In this document: positions 46,761 through 58,844 of the stretch, piece after piece
Layout: each line of letters begins with the position of its first letter
How positions within the stretch are numbered: the stretch's first letter is position 1
Source of the DNA: Lutjanus erythropterus
Taxonomy: Eukaryota > Chordata > Actinopteri > Lutjaniformes > Lutjanidae
Direction of reading: 5' to 3'
DNA length: 64,000 nucleotides
Assembly: GCA_020091685.1 (NCBI GenBank)
Contig: CM034605.1
Coordinates: 26,485,010 to 26,549,009 of the forward strand
The notes under the pieces: model-generated
Told to the model about the DNA's origin: nothing
The model's input: only the letters and a program-made list of their open reading frames with translations
Databases searched by the model: none
Program-made: the position numbers and the translations under genes

Positions 46761-48420
46761 TGATAGGCAGATTCTAGTTACCTCTGCACAGAGGTGTCAT
46801 TCTCCCACGCTCGTCCTGGTCATTTTTATCCAAACCATGATTTCTTTATGTTTTCTGCAACTTTTAAACGTCAATTGTTGCAGGAAATGGAAATATTAAT
46901 CTACTGTGTGTAGAACCAATCACACTGCAATATTTTGCATAATAATTAGGTTGTATCAACATGCTCTTGTACTGGAACATGGCCAGCTCTCATCCAGTGA
47001 TAATCAATAGCTTGTTGCACCGTCCCTATCACCCTATTTACACCTGATATTAAAATGCAAAACGCATTTTGTTTGGATCTCTAGTAGGTGTCTGGACAAT
47101 AATCTGGATAATTTATCTAGATACAGATTGTATTTTAATACCAGGTGTAAATGTGACCAGAAAAGAAATGTTACCTCTGCTTTAATACCTATAACTGGGT
47201 CTATAAATATTCAAATAAACCAGTTTATAAAGGAAGAATCCCTCTTTGCTCACAAATCGTAGACATAAAACTTGTGGTGAGGAGTCAGACAATCAAAAAA
47301 AAGGGTTGGTATCACTGGACCTGTTTCTGCTGTGCGTTTGTAAATACAACATTAAATAAAAATCCCTCTGTCTTTCTGTCTGTCAGAGTCATTACAGCAA
47401 CACCCCTGAGCCGACTTCTCAGCAGCACCCTGCAGAGCTGCTCTAAAACCCACCCCGCCCTTCCTATCACCACCTCTCCCTTTGTGAATCCACCTCTTTA
47501 CACCAGCCTGTCCCGTCTCCGTACCCCACCCCGGGGTCCTGCAGGCAGCCGCGGGCCCCGATCAAAGCTGCCCTCACACACAGAGCTCCAGCCCGGTTGT
47601 CACCTTTAAACCCCTGTTTGCTCCGACCTGTTGACACTGGCAGTAAACTGACAAACTGGCCTGTAAAACAAGGTCCTAACAACCTGGCAGGGCTGGCGGA
47701 ACATAACACAACACTGTGGCTTGAAGGGAAGGGTGGGGGGTGTTGTGGTTTTGAGAGGTGAACTTGCCTTTTTGAATGTTATGGAGGGTTTGATTTTTAT
47801 TCTCTTGTGCATGTTTCTTCTTTCTGTGCGTCCTCTGCAGGCTGTGACGATTTCACCATATGTTTGATGCTATTTTCATCTCCCCCTGCTGAGAAAGCAG
47901 AATCGACAAAAGGCTCTCGGATGTTGTTTTTGTTAGCTTCCTTAATTTCAAACACGCGGGCCTCGCTGTCATTGGTCCGTAACCCTGCCCGATACATCCT
48001 GTTGTTTTTCTTATTCAGCTGGTTTGTTTCATCAGAGAGGAACGGTGACTCATAGTTCAAAAAAAACACTGAAACCTGCTCAGGCTTTTCTTGTGGCTTT
48101 CGTGACATGGGAGGCTGCACATCCTTCATGTTCGCTGCTTTTGTTCTGAAGATTTAAGCTCGACGTTTAAAATCTGATCCTCAACTTAAAGTTCCTGCAG
48201 ACAAACTCCACATGAAACATCTCAGATTTAAGTTTCACAATCAAACGTGAAATCTGGATTCACTTTCAGATTGAATTGCCACACTGATTTTTGGTTAATC
48301 ATTATCTGCAGTGAGACCTCTCACCCACTCCTTTATTACTGAAGAGAAATGCCTGCAAACCGGTCTGGGCTAATAGTTACACGCAGTGTGGGTGTCGCAG
48401 AAATACTTTGTCTCCACACC
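46761..48420. other. Intergenic cdc25b-ap5s1, second part
   Basis: 47390-48060 is GC-richer and non-repetitive with ORFs up to 111 codons on both strands, none with a recognisable domain. Confidence 0.3.
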
Positions 48421-49147
48421 TACACTCACCGGCCACTTTATTAAGTATACCTGTTTAACTGCTTGTTAATGCAAATATCTAATCAGCCAATCACATGGCA
48501 GCAACATAGTGCATTTAGCTACAATTCACACACATTGCCTGATCTGATGAGTCTCGATTTCTGCTGCAACATTCAGATGGTCGGGTCAGAATTCGGTGTA
48601 AACAACATGAAAGCATGGATCCATCCTGCCTTGTATCAACAGTTCAGGCTGCTGCTGGTGGTGTGATGTTGTGGAGGATATTTTCTTGGCACACTTTGGG
48701 CCCCTTAGTACCAACTGAGCATCGCTTCAACACCACAGCCTGCCTGAGTATTGTTGCTGACCATGTTCATCCCTTTATGCCCTCAGTGTACCCGTCTTCT
48801 GACGGCTGCTTCCAGCAGGATAATGCACCATGTCACAAAGCTCAAATCATCTCAAACTGGTTTCTTGAACATGACAGTGAGTTCACTGTACTCCAGTGGC
48901 CTCCACACTCACCACATCTCAATCCATCAGGGCACCTTTGGGATGTGGTGGAACAGGAGATTTGCATCATGGATGTGCAGCTGACAAATCTGCAGCAACT
49001 GTGTAATGCTATCATGTCAATATGGACCAGAATCTCTGAGGAATGTTTCCAGAATCTGTGCCATGAAGAATTAAGTCAGTTATGAAGGCAAAGGGGGTCC
49101 AACCTGGTACTGGCAAAATGTACCAAATGAAGTGGCCGGTGAGTGTA
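48421..49147 (+). mobile_element. Truncated Tc1/mariner element with intact terminal repeats
   Basis: The ends match: TACACTCACCGGCCACTT at 48421-48438 and its inverse at 49130-49147, with TA at each outer edge as expected for a TA target site. Inside, an ORF at 48615-49085 encodes the C-terminal part of a transposase: GCFQQDNAPCHKAQ, WPPHSPHLNP, LWDVV. The N-terminal DNA-binding part and the first catalytic Asp are missing. Counting from the second catalytic Asp, the Glu expected in NPIEHLW is replaced (NPSGHLW), so the copy is dead. The spacing to that position is 36 residues, pointing to a DD36E-type subgroup rather than classical DD34E. Confidence 0.85.
48615..49085 (+). pseudogene. Tc1/mariner transposase, C-terminal remnant
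   Basis: The longest open frame outside the three genes (156 codons as read from a non-ATG codon). It holds the DDE-domain half with the QQDNAPCHK motif and an altered third catalytic motif (NPSGHLWD in place of NPIEHLWD). The residues before it are frameshifted relative to the usual family sequence and the helix-turn-helix region is absent. Not expected to make active transposase. Confidence 0.8.
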
Positions 49148-49439
49148 ACTGGCTGAACATTCAGGGTGTGTTGCACCAACAAAGATAAATTCTTAAATCA
49201 TGGTTTAACTTTAAGTTACACTGTATCAAACTTTTTAAATTCAATTCTGTTGCACCAAAACTTTAAACTCCCATTTGAAAATGTGATCTAGTTGTGCTAA
49301 CTTGTTCTATTTATCTTTTTAAATAGCCGCCTTTTTGAGGTGGACGGAACAAAATAAGTTCCTCAAAGAAAGTTAAGGGACAAACTCAACAGTATCTTAA
49401 CCTTCTATTATTTGGTCATATTCCTATTTTAATTTGGCC

Positions 49440-49670
49440 AACAAGTTTTTCTCAAAGGAGGAGAAATGCTTTTAGTGGAAAAGTCACCAGAGTTATCAAG
49501 ATTCATCCTCTGAGAACCATGAATGTCTCATTATCTTGTGCCAATCCATCCAGTAGAGACTTTGAGGTAATTCCCTGCGTAAGTGAAGACTTTGACCAGC
49601 TGGTGGAGCGAGATGAAAAGTTAAAGGTTCAGCAAAGTCATCAAGATTCATACTCTGGGCTACGACTGAT
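49440..49670 (-). repeat. Dispersed repeat (CCATCAGGTC family), reverse copy
   Basis: AGATTCATCCTCTGAGAACC, CCAATCCATCCAGTAGAGAC and CAGCTGGTGGAGCGAGATGA are reverse-strand counterparts of the family seen at 14800-15065. Confidence 0.5.
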
Positions 49671-50201
49671 TATTATTTAAGAATAAAGTCAAAATGTCAA
49701 GAATAAAGAATAAACTTGGAACACCATGTTGAGATGAAATGGTAATTCAACTTTATTCTCATAATGCAAAATAAAAAAAAGTCCTCCTCATTTTTTTCCC
49801 CCCATATATTTGACCACATTTCTCTTCCACACTTGGGATCATAAATGTCTTGCAGGTCAGGTGTTTTGAAAATTCCTATAAAAACAGGTGGACAGAAAAT
49901 ATCTGTTGCCATCTTTAAGGCTGCACCAGCAGAGCTAAGACACATCAGACCTCATGCACTCACTGCTCTCACTCAGATCTCACAATGACACAATCACAGC
50001 AGAATGTCAGGGAGGTTTTCATCCAAAAAAAAAAGAGGATGAAATCCAACAAACGAGTCGATCCATCACATCCTCAGGTCTCGTTTCAGCCTCAGCAGGT
50101 CTGTGAGGGCAGCAGGTGAGGAGGTTAACAGGACAGTGGAGTGAATGTTAACAAAGCTGAGTGAATGTTTTCTTTCTTTCTTTTCCCTCCTACACCACTT
50201 C

Positions 50202-50203
<2 letters not shown>

Positions 50204-50268
<65 letters not shown>
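50204..50268. repeat. (CA)n microsatellite
   Basis: About 32 uninterrupted CA units. Confidence 0.95.
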
Positions 50269-50270
<2 letters not shown>

Positions 50271-51107
50271 CAGGGCCTCTCAGAGTAAAGAAGCGTGACC
50301 AGCAGCAGCTGTTGGATTAACAGCTGCCTGTGTTTGTCTGCTGAGACCCGACACACTCTGATCTCTGATCTCCCTCAACCTCTCTGCCGCCTCCTGCTGC
50401 CTCTCACTCCTCTTTTCATTCACCTCTATGACACAGTGCACCCTCTAAATGTTCAGTCCAATTCAGCGTAGGTCGGTCTGCTTGCTTATGGATTAATTCT
50501 GTATGTAAATTTCAGGAGAAAAAAGATTTCAGCTTCTCAAATGTAATTTTTAAATATTGTATGATAATTAATTGAATATATTTGGTTTTTAGGCTGTTTT
50601 TGTACAAAACAGGCAATTTTGGAACAACTTTCAGAAAGACTGGTGGGCATTCACTACTTTCATTCAGACTAAACAATTAATTGATTAATCAGTCTGATTT
50701 CTTCATTAGGCTAATTGTTTAAGTTTTTTTTTTTTTCAAAGAAAATAAAATAAAACAAAAAATATGAAAATATGATTTCCAGACCCTGAAATGCTATTTT
50801 TTTTTTTTTAATTCTGTGAGAATGAATTGAATATGTTTGGGTTTATTATTTATTTATCATTTTATTTGTTTTTTATTTAATTTTATGGATGAAACAAGTG
50901 CAGTTCAATTTTCATTCAGATTTAGAAATCCAAAATTATGAAACTAACTTTCTGATTTGGCTAAAATCACATTATGGTCATTGTTATTAGATTATTATTT
51001 AATTCTATATGCTATATTTATTATTGATTTTTATTTAATTATACTAATTACAATGCTTGATAATGATAATGATATGAGATTACTTGCTTCTCCATGTAAA
51101 ATAATAA

Positions 51108-51172
51108 ATATAATATAATATAATATAATATAATATAATATAATATAATATAATATAATATAATATAATATA
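51108..51172. repeat. (TAATA)n pentanucleotide repeat
   Basis: About 13 near-perfect units ending just before the presumed ap5s1 promoter. Confidence 0.95.
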
Positions 51173-51181
51173 ACAAGACAG

Positions 51182-51260
51182 ATTACGAGCGCCATCATGT
51201 GGTTTGAATGACGCATAGCAACGGTAGCCGAGAGCGGTCAGCTGACTAACGCGGAAGTGA
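51182..51260 (+). promoter_or_regulatory. ap5s1: Likely ap5s1 promoter (ETS site, ATF-like and RFX-like half sites)
   Basis: A short, relatively GC-rich stretch after the TAATA repeat, about 100-170 nt upstream of the ATG. It contains CGGAAGTG at 51252-51259, a good ETS/GABPA site, plus TGACGCAT and GCAACGGTAGC. This TATA-less set of sites is typical of housekeeping promoters. The transcription start is not determined. Confidence 0.5.
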
Positions 51261-51353
51261 GAAATGAGTAGAAACAGTACAGTGGAAAGTAGAGGCTATA
51301 ATTAAGAAATAAGTGTGTTTTCGGTGTTTGTTTGTGGTCCACAGTTGGACACC

Positions 51354-54300
51354 ATGGTCCGATGTTTCCTGATCCATACCGTCTGTCCGGTCAGTGCTGT
51401 CGGTCCCGGGGACAGTCGGGTCCTTTATTCGCGGCTGTTTGGACCAGATGAAGCCGTGTTGACCGACCAGAACCAGGAGCTGAACCCGGAGGAGAGACGA
51501 CTCCTGCAGAAGGAGAAGACAGCGGTGGTGGCAAGGTGAGCATGTCTTTATAAAGTCTTTGAAAAACCTTATTCCTCTTGTTACAGTGACAAACAATTAT
51601 AATTTAGAATATTTTAGATCTACTTCCGGAATTCTGAAATTAAATGAACACTGTTAGTGACAGAAATATTACTCTCTAATTCTCATGTTATGTTCGTTAG
51701 TTTTCTTTTCGGGATATATGATCAAATTCAGTTCCTCTGTTGTCAGTCAGAGCTGCTGCTCTGTTGTATTTACTAACATCAGCACATCACTGATCTTAAG
51801 ATTCAAAATATACATACATTAAGAATGGACCCCAAAGTAATTACATTCATCTTTACTTTTTATTAATCATGACCTGAACAACACAATAAAATTAGCGAGA
51901 TCTTCAGAACAGGGTTAAAACTGTTGGCTGTGCCACATATCCACAGGAGAAATTATATTTTTCTAAAGACTGGTGTGTAGATAACATGATTTTTAATTAC
52001 TATGGGAGCTTTTTGGTGTTCAGATCTCTCCTTCTTTGTTGAGGAAGTGCAGAATGCAATTTAAGTCCATGGAAAAAATAAATAAATAAAAAAAACATGC
52101 CTGTGAAATAAATATGGCTATAAAGTAAATAAATGAGGCATGTAATTAATTTTTTTACTGTTCTTTTTTGAAATCTTTATTATTATTATTTCTATTTGTC
52201 CTTTATCACAGAGTGATACTTTGTGTGGAAGTGTTCAGTAGCAGGCAAATGTGGCCTGTGAACTTTTAGAGTAAAAACAGTTGTGATGACTGGTTTCCTG
52301 CCTGTTTCTGTCTTTCTGATTATACCTGTGATCCTCTGTGACTCAGGCAGGTGCGGAGCGCCGTCTCTCTGTCCCGTGAGGCTTCAGGTCGGCTGCTGGT
52401 GGAGGCTGTGCCCGGTGAGGAGGCGCTGGCCCTGCAGGAGGCCGAGAGCGGAGTGGTGCGTCTCCGAGCTGGTGACCCCTTCTCTGAGGAGATGAGCGCT
52501 CTGTGGCTCGGCGTCCAGAGTCTCGGCTTCACGCTGGTTTGCGAGCCCCACGAGAACCTCCTGCTGGCCGAGGGCACCCTGCGCAACCTGACCCGACACT
52601 GCCTGGAGCACCTGCACATGCTGGGGCAGGGCAGCGAGGTGAGAACCAAACCCCAAACAGTCACGTTTTTATTTTCAAGAAGGGGTTTCAGTTTGTATTA
52701 GACTGTCAGGAACTCTCTCAAACATTAATGAGTCAAACTGGGACTAGATTAACATGCAGACGCCATTTCCCACACAAAAGTTGTGATCTACAAAAACAAA
52801 CGACGTGAGAATGTGCGCACCTTTAAGTAAACTCTGACCTATGCATACAAACATTTTGGATAAAAGGGGAATTTTGATTTCACTGCAGATGGTGAGGTGG
52901 TGAACTGAAGTTAGGATGTAGGAGGAATCATTACACCTATAATGACGCCTCTCACACTTTTAATTTCACTTCATATCACACATTTAATCTGCGTTATCAT
53001 AAACAGACAAACCAGTGATGTTATTTGTCCTCGTGCTTGTAGTCAGTCATAATAAGCACCTTTCAATTAAAAAAGATATGAGTCAACTCAAATCTTTAAT
53101 CAGCATCTGTACAGTGTTTCATCAGCGCTGAGGAGGAGACCGACTGTATGATCATCCTTTTTATAAAATAGCAAAAGAAATGCAGAACAGTGTGTGGTTT
53201 TAATAACATGTTCTGGAGTGTTTCAGTGTCAGATCTCGCACAATCTTTACACTCCATGTCCTCATTATCAGTCCTGATCATTATGCAGCAGGCCAACTTC
53301 ACCACAACAAAACTCAAATAAACAAATTATGTTCACGTATCAAACTTCAATTTTCACGTAATATCCAGAGTAGGGGATACCACTGATTGCTTTTGGTGAG
53401 GCGTGAAGCATCGGTCTAACTGCTGTAAACATAAATACTGCAGTAATGATAATGATGCATATTGCTGCTTGTTGGCTGCAGTAGACAGACAAACCCAGCA
53501 GATCTGTTTCATCCAGGTACAAATACAAGTCGAGACTATTCTGTGGTTCCTGGCGACAAGCTGTTATCAGCGGGAAATAGCCGACAGGTGCGTGTCTGAT
53601 TTGATTTACATGTCAGATAAAGTCCTTGTCCTGGTTTTCCTCTCAGTTGTTGCCATGAATCACTGTAAAGAACCATCGATCAGCTGCATCATTACTACAC
53701 ATCAGTCTGGGCGTGTAGAGGGCGGGACGTTAGGCTGATCCACGAACATATTTCCAGCTGGACTGGTATTTATAAGGAGAACATTGACTGTTGGTGTGTG
53801 TACACACAGTTTTATAAATTTTTTGATGCACACCATTTTTACGTACACTTTTAGTTTGGATCCTACACACAGTTTTATAAATGAAACCCCTGATCTGATG
53901 TGATCTGGATGGAGAAAAAGCAGCGAAATTGCCCTTTTTTCTCTTTTCACAAATACAGTTAGCATTTCTCAGATCTGACAGAAGTTTAAAACAGTCTCTG
54001 GAGTCTCTTTGTCTTGGTTTGAAAAAAAAAAATCTGTGGTTTTTGTTCTAGATCTGGTCTGATGTGGTCTAATTAAGCTGTTTTTAACCAGTGGCCAGTG
54101 TGGCCCCATAGCACCATCTAGTGGCCCACAGAGGCAGTGGTCCTGCCAAATAGTTTGATTGCATTTTAAAAAATGATTTTGGTCACTTACAAAGATCATG
54201 TTTAGTTTTTCAGTCCAAAAAACACTGCTGGACTTTCACAGGAAAAGAGAGTTGCAGAATCTCCCGAACAATTGAAGTGAATGGTGACCAGATTTCAAAC

Positions 54301-56491
54301 AGAAAGCAACGGAACAAAAATATAAAACGCCTCCATGCTGCTCGTCTAGTGTGATACAAGTCTCTTAAAACCCCAACATGCCAAGTTGACTTGAAAGACG
54401 TCATTTACACCATGTTTTTGGTCTGTGTGTGTGTGCAGGTGAACAGCATGTCAGGGCTTTAGGAGACTTTGATTACACCAGACGAGCAGTATGGAGGCAT
54501 TTTATGTTTTTTTCAGTTGTTTTTTCAGTATGAAAACTAGTCACCATTTGCTTAAATTTTGCTTAGGTTTTCCTGTGAAAATCCAGCAATGTTTTATGGA
54601 CTAAAAAAACAAAACCTGACTTTCAATCGACATGAGGGTGAGTAGATAATGACTGAAGAATTTGCATACATAAAAAAAAACATTTACATAAAATGCATAA
54701 TTCCAAAAAACAACATAACAACACATCATCAGGTAGAGACAAGAGTGTTTTGCCGCTGATGAAACGAGAAAGAGATTTGGCAGACTGATCTGCGCCAGTA
54801 AAAGCTTCTGGTGAGGAAATATGACCCTGGATACATTAAATTTTGATTCATGATGGCAGGCAGCGATGCTGAGCCAAAAGCTGAGTGTGTTGAATGTGGT
54901 GAAATCCTGTCAAATGATGCGCTAAAACCGCGGAAGCTCCAGAGACACTTGAACACAAAGCACCCTGGATTTATCAGGAAGCCAAAAGAATATTTCTAAG
55001 CGAAATGGACGGGCTCCAGGCAGAACAGAAAGTCACCATGACAAGAAAAACTCAGTCAAAAGCCACTTTGGAGGCTCACAATATGGTTGCTGCTTGTGTA
55101 GCTCGTAGCAAGAAACCCTTGATGGTTGTAGAGGAGCTTATTTCACCTCCTTCTTCTGTCATGTTATGATTTTTTCCTCATTTATTTGGAAAGGTGGACC
55201 TTAGGTTACAAAAGTTTGAGAAGCCCTGATCTAAAGGGAGGAAAAGCCAGAAAATCAACCTTTTTGTGTTTTCACAAATGGAATAAATTCAGTCCATCAA
55301 CATCAGGGATCATCAGACAAAAGCTAAATGAAAAAAATCAGGATATTTAGATGTTTAGAAATCTTCAGGCTGAACCACCATAAGACATCAAGCTTGTGGT
55401 TAATTTTTCGGTGGCTGCAAAGAAGTTCTTTGTGGCTCAACTGTATTGGCTGAAGAATAAGATCAGTCTAGTGTTTGTACTTGAATTTAACAAGTTGGAG
55501 CTCTGGCTGCGTTTGTCTCACTGCTGGCCAGTTTGTGAAGCAGGGATCAGAGGAGGAAAAGATTTTATAATTGGAGAGTTTAGCTCTGACACTGTTATTC
55601 GGGAGACCGTGTTTATTTTTGGATTTAAAAGGATAAATCTGGGGATATTCAACAAATCCCATGAAAAGACCCAAACCAACAATGAATGTATCTTACTAAC
55701 AAGTGTTGTCTGTGTGGTAAAAGCCTGATATATCTTATTCCTCTGTGCTGCAGAGCTCCATCGTGGCTAACTATTAAAAACACATCAGTGAGCCACGTTG
55801 TTGCACTGGTTGACCTGTTAATTCATTACCATGAACACACGCTGTAGTTCATTTAGAGTCTGTCCCACATACACCATCCTGCTGCAGACAATAATCACTG
55901 TAGCTCCAAATGTAGATTAATCCACTGCTGGAAACACCAACAAATGTGCCATTTACTTCCTGTTTGAGTCACCTCCTCGTTTCCTTCACTCACTTCCTCT
56001 CCTCGTGTCTTAGCTCCATCCAGTTCCATGCCACTTGTTGGTTAATGCTGATAAAATGGGTGCATTATTACAAAATAAAGTTCTTGCTAAGTTTAATGGT
56101 ATTGTATTCAAATAAAACCTTTTGTAGCAGAGTGTGTACATATGTTTAAAAGCCTCGTTAGACTGAAATCAAGTTTACCTTCTCATATCTGTTGCCGCGT
56201 CGAGCTCTGATAGTCAGACGTTCAACAGCAGCAACTCATTAGAGGTTATGGAAACAGCAGTGAAAGAAGATTGCAGCCATACAGATTTTATGACCATCTG
56301 TAACTAACTCCGATCATTAAAACGTCTGCACGAGGTCATCACTGTCAGCACTTTCCCCGCAGGTTCTGCTGAGGAGCAACCGCATCGACGCTCTGCTCAG
56401 CCGCCTCCTTCCTCACGGGCAGCTCCTCTTCCTCAACCACCGCTTCGCCCAGAGCCTGGAGAAGGAGGTAGCGGCTTACATGGCCAAGTGA
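51354..56491 (+). CDS. ap5s1: AP-5 adaptor complex sigma-1 subunit
   Basis: Small (sigma) subunit of the AP-5 adaptor complex, which works with SPG11/SPG15 on late endosomes and lysosomes in retrieval to the Golgi. Three coding exons: 51354-51535, 52347-52638 and 56363-56491, joined in phases 2 and 0 by GT-AG introns. The product is 200 residues, the same length as the human protein as I recall it. Family hallmarks visible: MVRCFLIHT at the start, LWLGVQSLGF (about 116-125), HENLLLAEGTLRN (about 131-143) and LPHGQLLFLN (about 174-183), ending LEKEVAAYMAK. The ATG is in an ACCATGG context. The second intron (3.7 kb) is enlarged by three transposon-derived elements. The gene follows cdc25b on the same strand, as in human. 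The sequence differs enough from AP-1 to AP-4 sigma subunits that confusion with them is unlikely. Confidence 0.93.
52681..53890. mobile_element. Non-autonomous DNA element in ap5s1 intron 2
   Basis: The left end AGGGGTTTCAGTTTGTA is matched by the inverse of TTATAAATGAAACCCCT at the right end. Further in, GTGAGAATGTGCGCACC on the left mirrors GATGCACACCATTTTTACG on the right. The 1.2-kb interior shows no transposase. Family not assigned; target duplication not visible. Confidence 0.5.
54203..54655. mobile_element. Fold-back MITE in ap5s1 intron 2
   Basis: Two imperfect inverted arms of about 150 bp: the left contains CAGTCCAAAAAACACTGCTG and ATAAAACGCCTCCATGCTGC, the right contains their inverses (GCAGTATGGAGGCATTTTAT and CAGCAATGTTTTATGGACT). 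There is no ORF. The structure is that of a non-autonomous hairpin-forming transposon. Confidence 0.7.
54840..55228 (+). pseudogene. hAT transposase relic with BED zinc finger (ZBED5-like)
   Basis: The first frame reads CVECGEILSNDALKP then LQRHLNTKHPGF, a BED-type C-x2-C...H-x4-H zinc finger. It stops at a TAA after EYF (near 54998). After a one-base shift another frame continues with SEMDGLQAEQ, then AACVARSKKPLMVVEELI, the usual next segment of ZBED5/FAM200-like hAT transposases. At 55208-55228 the reverse complement of CAGGGCTTCTCAAACTTTTG is a hAT-like terminal repeat. Only the start of the protein and one terminus remain; the left end was not found. It lies in intron 2 of ap5s1. Confidence 0.72.
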
Positions 56492-57211
56492 ACCAGGGAG
56501 CAGCGGCTGCTGGCTTTCAAACAAACTGGTGTTTACCGTCGCTGACATTTCTGCAGCAGCAGAAGAAGAAGAAGAAGAAGAAGAAGAAGAAGAAGAGCGG
56601 ACTAGTGGCAGCTGCTGTTTCAGATTGCACGAGGTGGTAAACACATAGAGTGGTAAATATCTCCCTCAGCCACTTGCAGCTCACTGTTGACTGTTTACTG
56701 TGTGGGAGGCTTCAGTTCAAATCCTGTTTGTCAAATTGAAGAGTGGAAAGAAAAATGTGGCAGATTAAAGAGTGCAGCTGAAGAGGCCGCTGAAAAGCTA
56801 CTCCTCAACATCAAAGACAGCCATTTATCTGATTCACCACACTTGAAATGTCATAGTGTGACCTTGAGGAATCAGACTTGACCTTGTTTTTGAGAATTCG
56901 GGGAGGATAAATGAATCTCCAAGTGGTTTGTTGCCTCAACTTGGCTCCTAAAGCACCTTTCGTTCCTGCAGAGTAGGAGGACACCAGGATGGGATTTTTT
57001 TTGTGTGTGTGTGTGTTTTTGTGCAGCACAAAGTATGATTCATCTCATAGTAACAAAACAGAAGAAATAGAGCAAAGAAAGATCAATGTCAGACCTTTTT
57101 AATGTCATTTTGAACCCAAAATGTCAGGATTTTTGAGACACTAGCAATGAAAAAAATGACAAGAAGTATTATCATCGTGCAGCGATGTTGGCATGCAGAA
57201 TACAGAATAAA
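56492..57211 (+). other. ap5s1: ap5s1 3' UTR (probable)
   Basis: Follows the TGA. The first clear AATAAA is at 57206-57211; another lies near 57487. It contains the AGA repeat and a GT run (57003-57016). The true end is not fixed by sequence alone. Confidence 0.4.
56561..56595. repeat. (AGA)n microsatellite in the ap5s1 3' UTR
   Basis: About eleven AGA units starting 70 nt after the ap5s1 stop codon. Confidence 0.9.
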
Positions 57212-58317
57212 AAACAGGAAACAAGGGCAAAAACAACAACTAAAACAGAAACATCTAGACACAATATATAACAAATGTATTCCTGAACATCTGTTGTACC
57301 TCCGACTGTGGCGCCCCGTGAAGCCAGACTCTCCTCCTCCTGGCCCCATAAAAGCCTCTTAGACCCCAGTTTTTGTGCTGGCACCTAAATCCAAAACCGG
57401 AGCGGTGAGTTTAGGTGGAGGGGGAAAAAAAATCTGTCTGGATGCCAGCATCAGCTGCTTTGATCTTCTCCTTTTTTCTGTTTTAAAAAATAAAACTAAT
57501 TTTAGCATTACCCAAGGCGTATTCTTTGAAACTTGTGTACTCTGCAATCAAGGACACACAGTGCATTTTCTTTTGTTTTTTTTCCCCCCCAAAAATGAGG
57601 CACCAGGGAGAACACATTAAAAATGATAAAACGCACCAGAGAAGGATTTAGAGGTCGTGTACATCTCACAGGGAATAAATAACACAAACTCAACATCAGC
57701 TGGATAAAAACACCTGCTAACTGAGTAACAGCTGAAATCAGAAGGTTCCACTGTGAGACCAGCAGAGGGCGCTGTTGTTCCTGGGAGCTTTACTGTGCAG
57801 CAAAGGACATTGTGGAAGAAGCCAATTTACTGATATTTTGGGTCCTCAATTACTTTCTAAAAGATAAACCTGTGTTTGTTAAACACTGTCTTGCCAAAGT
57901 ATGTGGACACGTTGTTTTACTGCATGGTTTGCAGCTTCCTTAAACAGACAGTTATCTTTTTATTTGGATATACTAAGGCAACATACAAGTAATTTAATCA
58001 TTTTGTGTATGCCCTGATTTGAACAGCTGCACCAAAAAATCATAAAAAAGAAGTATTAATAAATAACACAAAGATATGGGCATGAAAGTTAAAATGATTA
58101 AATAAACAACAGGACTTTTCAAGCAGCGCTGCTCTAAACATCACCACATGTGGTACGTTTGAGCCCTGCAGTGTTCAGGCTGTTTATTTCATAACTTGCA
58201 CACTTTCTGCTCAGCACCTGCCATTTCTTTTGGCTGTGCGTGAGTATTCCTAAAGCCAGCCTTTATAAACAGCCACAAAGTTTGAGTGTGTGAGTAAATA
58301 AATGAATAAATGAAATA

Positions 58318-58632
58318 TTAAAAGGACCATTGTGCAGGATTTATTGGCATTGGGTGGTGAGCTTGCTGATTGCAAACACTTCTTTTCACCCCTTTTAAGA
58401 ACCTACGGTGGCTGTGAAAAAACGCTCTGGCTCCGTCTAAACTCCTTCCTGTCTGATGGTGGACTCTGTGGAAGAGAACCCTCGCCCTCTGTAGATATAA
58501 ACAGCTCATGTTAAGGTAATGAAAACACAAAGATTTTGATTTTCAGGTGATTACACTCTAATAAAACATACATAATATTCAATTTCTGACATATTTTATC
58601 AATAAATCCCCATAAATCTTAAACACTAGACC
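58318..58632. mobile_element. MITE with AAAGGACCA ends, complete copy
   Basis: About 315 bp from TTAAAAGGACCATTGTGCAG to ATAAATCTTAAACACTAGAC-CT, whose inverse matches the left end. The interior includes AACCTACGGTGGCTGTGAAA and GTAGATATAAACAGCTCATG. It lies inside the decayed Tc1-like element 57883-60569. Confidence 0.72.
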
Positions 58633-58844
58633 TCAAACATACCAAAAAACAAAACAAATGAGTATTAATAAATAACACAAAATCAAATAAGTTTGAATAA
58701 ATAAAGTAAAATAAATTAGAGACACTGGTATAAAAGTTAAATTACACAGTATGCACACACAGTTGTCCTGTTTCCATCTTAATAGAGAAAGTTATTCTTT
58801 TCATAAATCATGTAAATGGATGTGTTAGGATGCATCATCAGTGA

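Larger units (their letters stand above)
49671..51181. other. Intergenic before ap5s1
   Basis: AT-rich, with CA and TAATA repeats. A fragment near 50660-50700 (CAATTAATTGATTAATCAG) resembles the GCTGCAACTAA repeat family. Confidence 0.35.

Noticed and set aside
47274..48129. ORFs of 80-111 codons on both strands in a GC-richer stretch
   Set aside because: Both strands are open to a similar degree, as expected from composition; no domain or motif seen.
52320..52664. Minus-strand ORFs of 90-114 codons opposite ap5s1 exon 2
   Set aside because: Antisense shadows of a GC-rich coding exon whose plus-strand product is clearly AP5S1.
56345..56644. 99-codon minus-strand ORF with a poly-Ser tract
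   Set aside because: Poly-Ser comes from the AGA repeat, and the remainder is antisense to ap5s1 exon 3.
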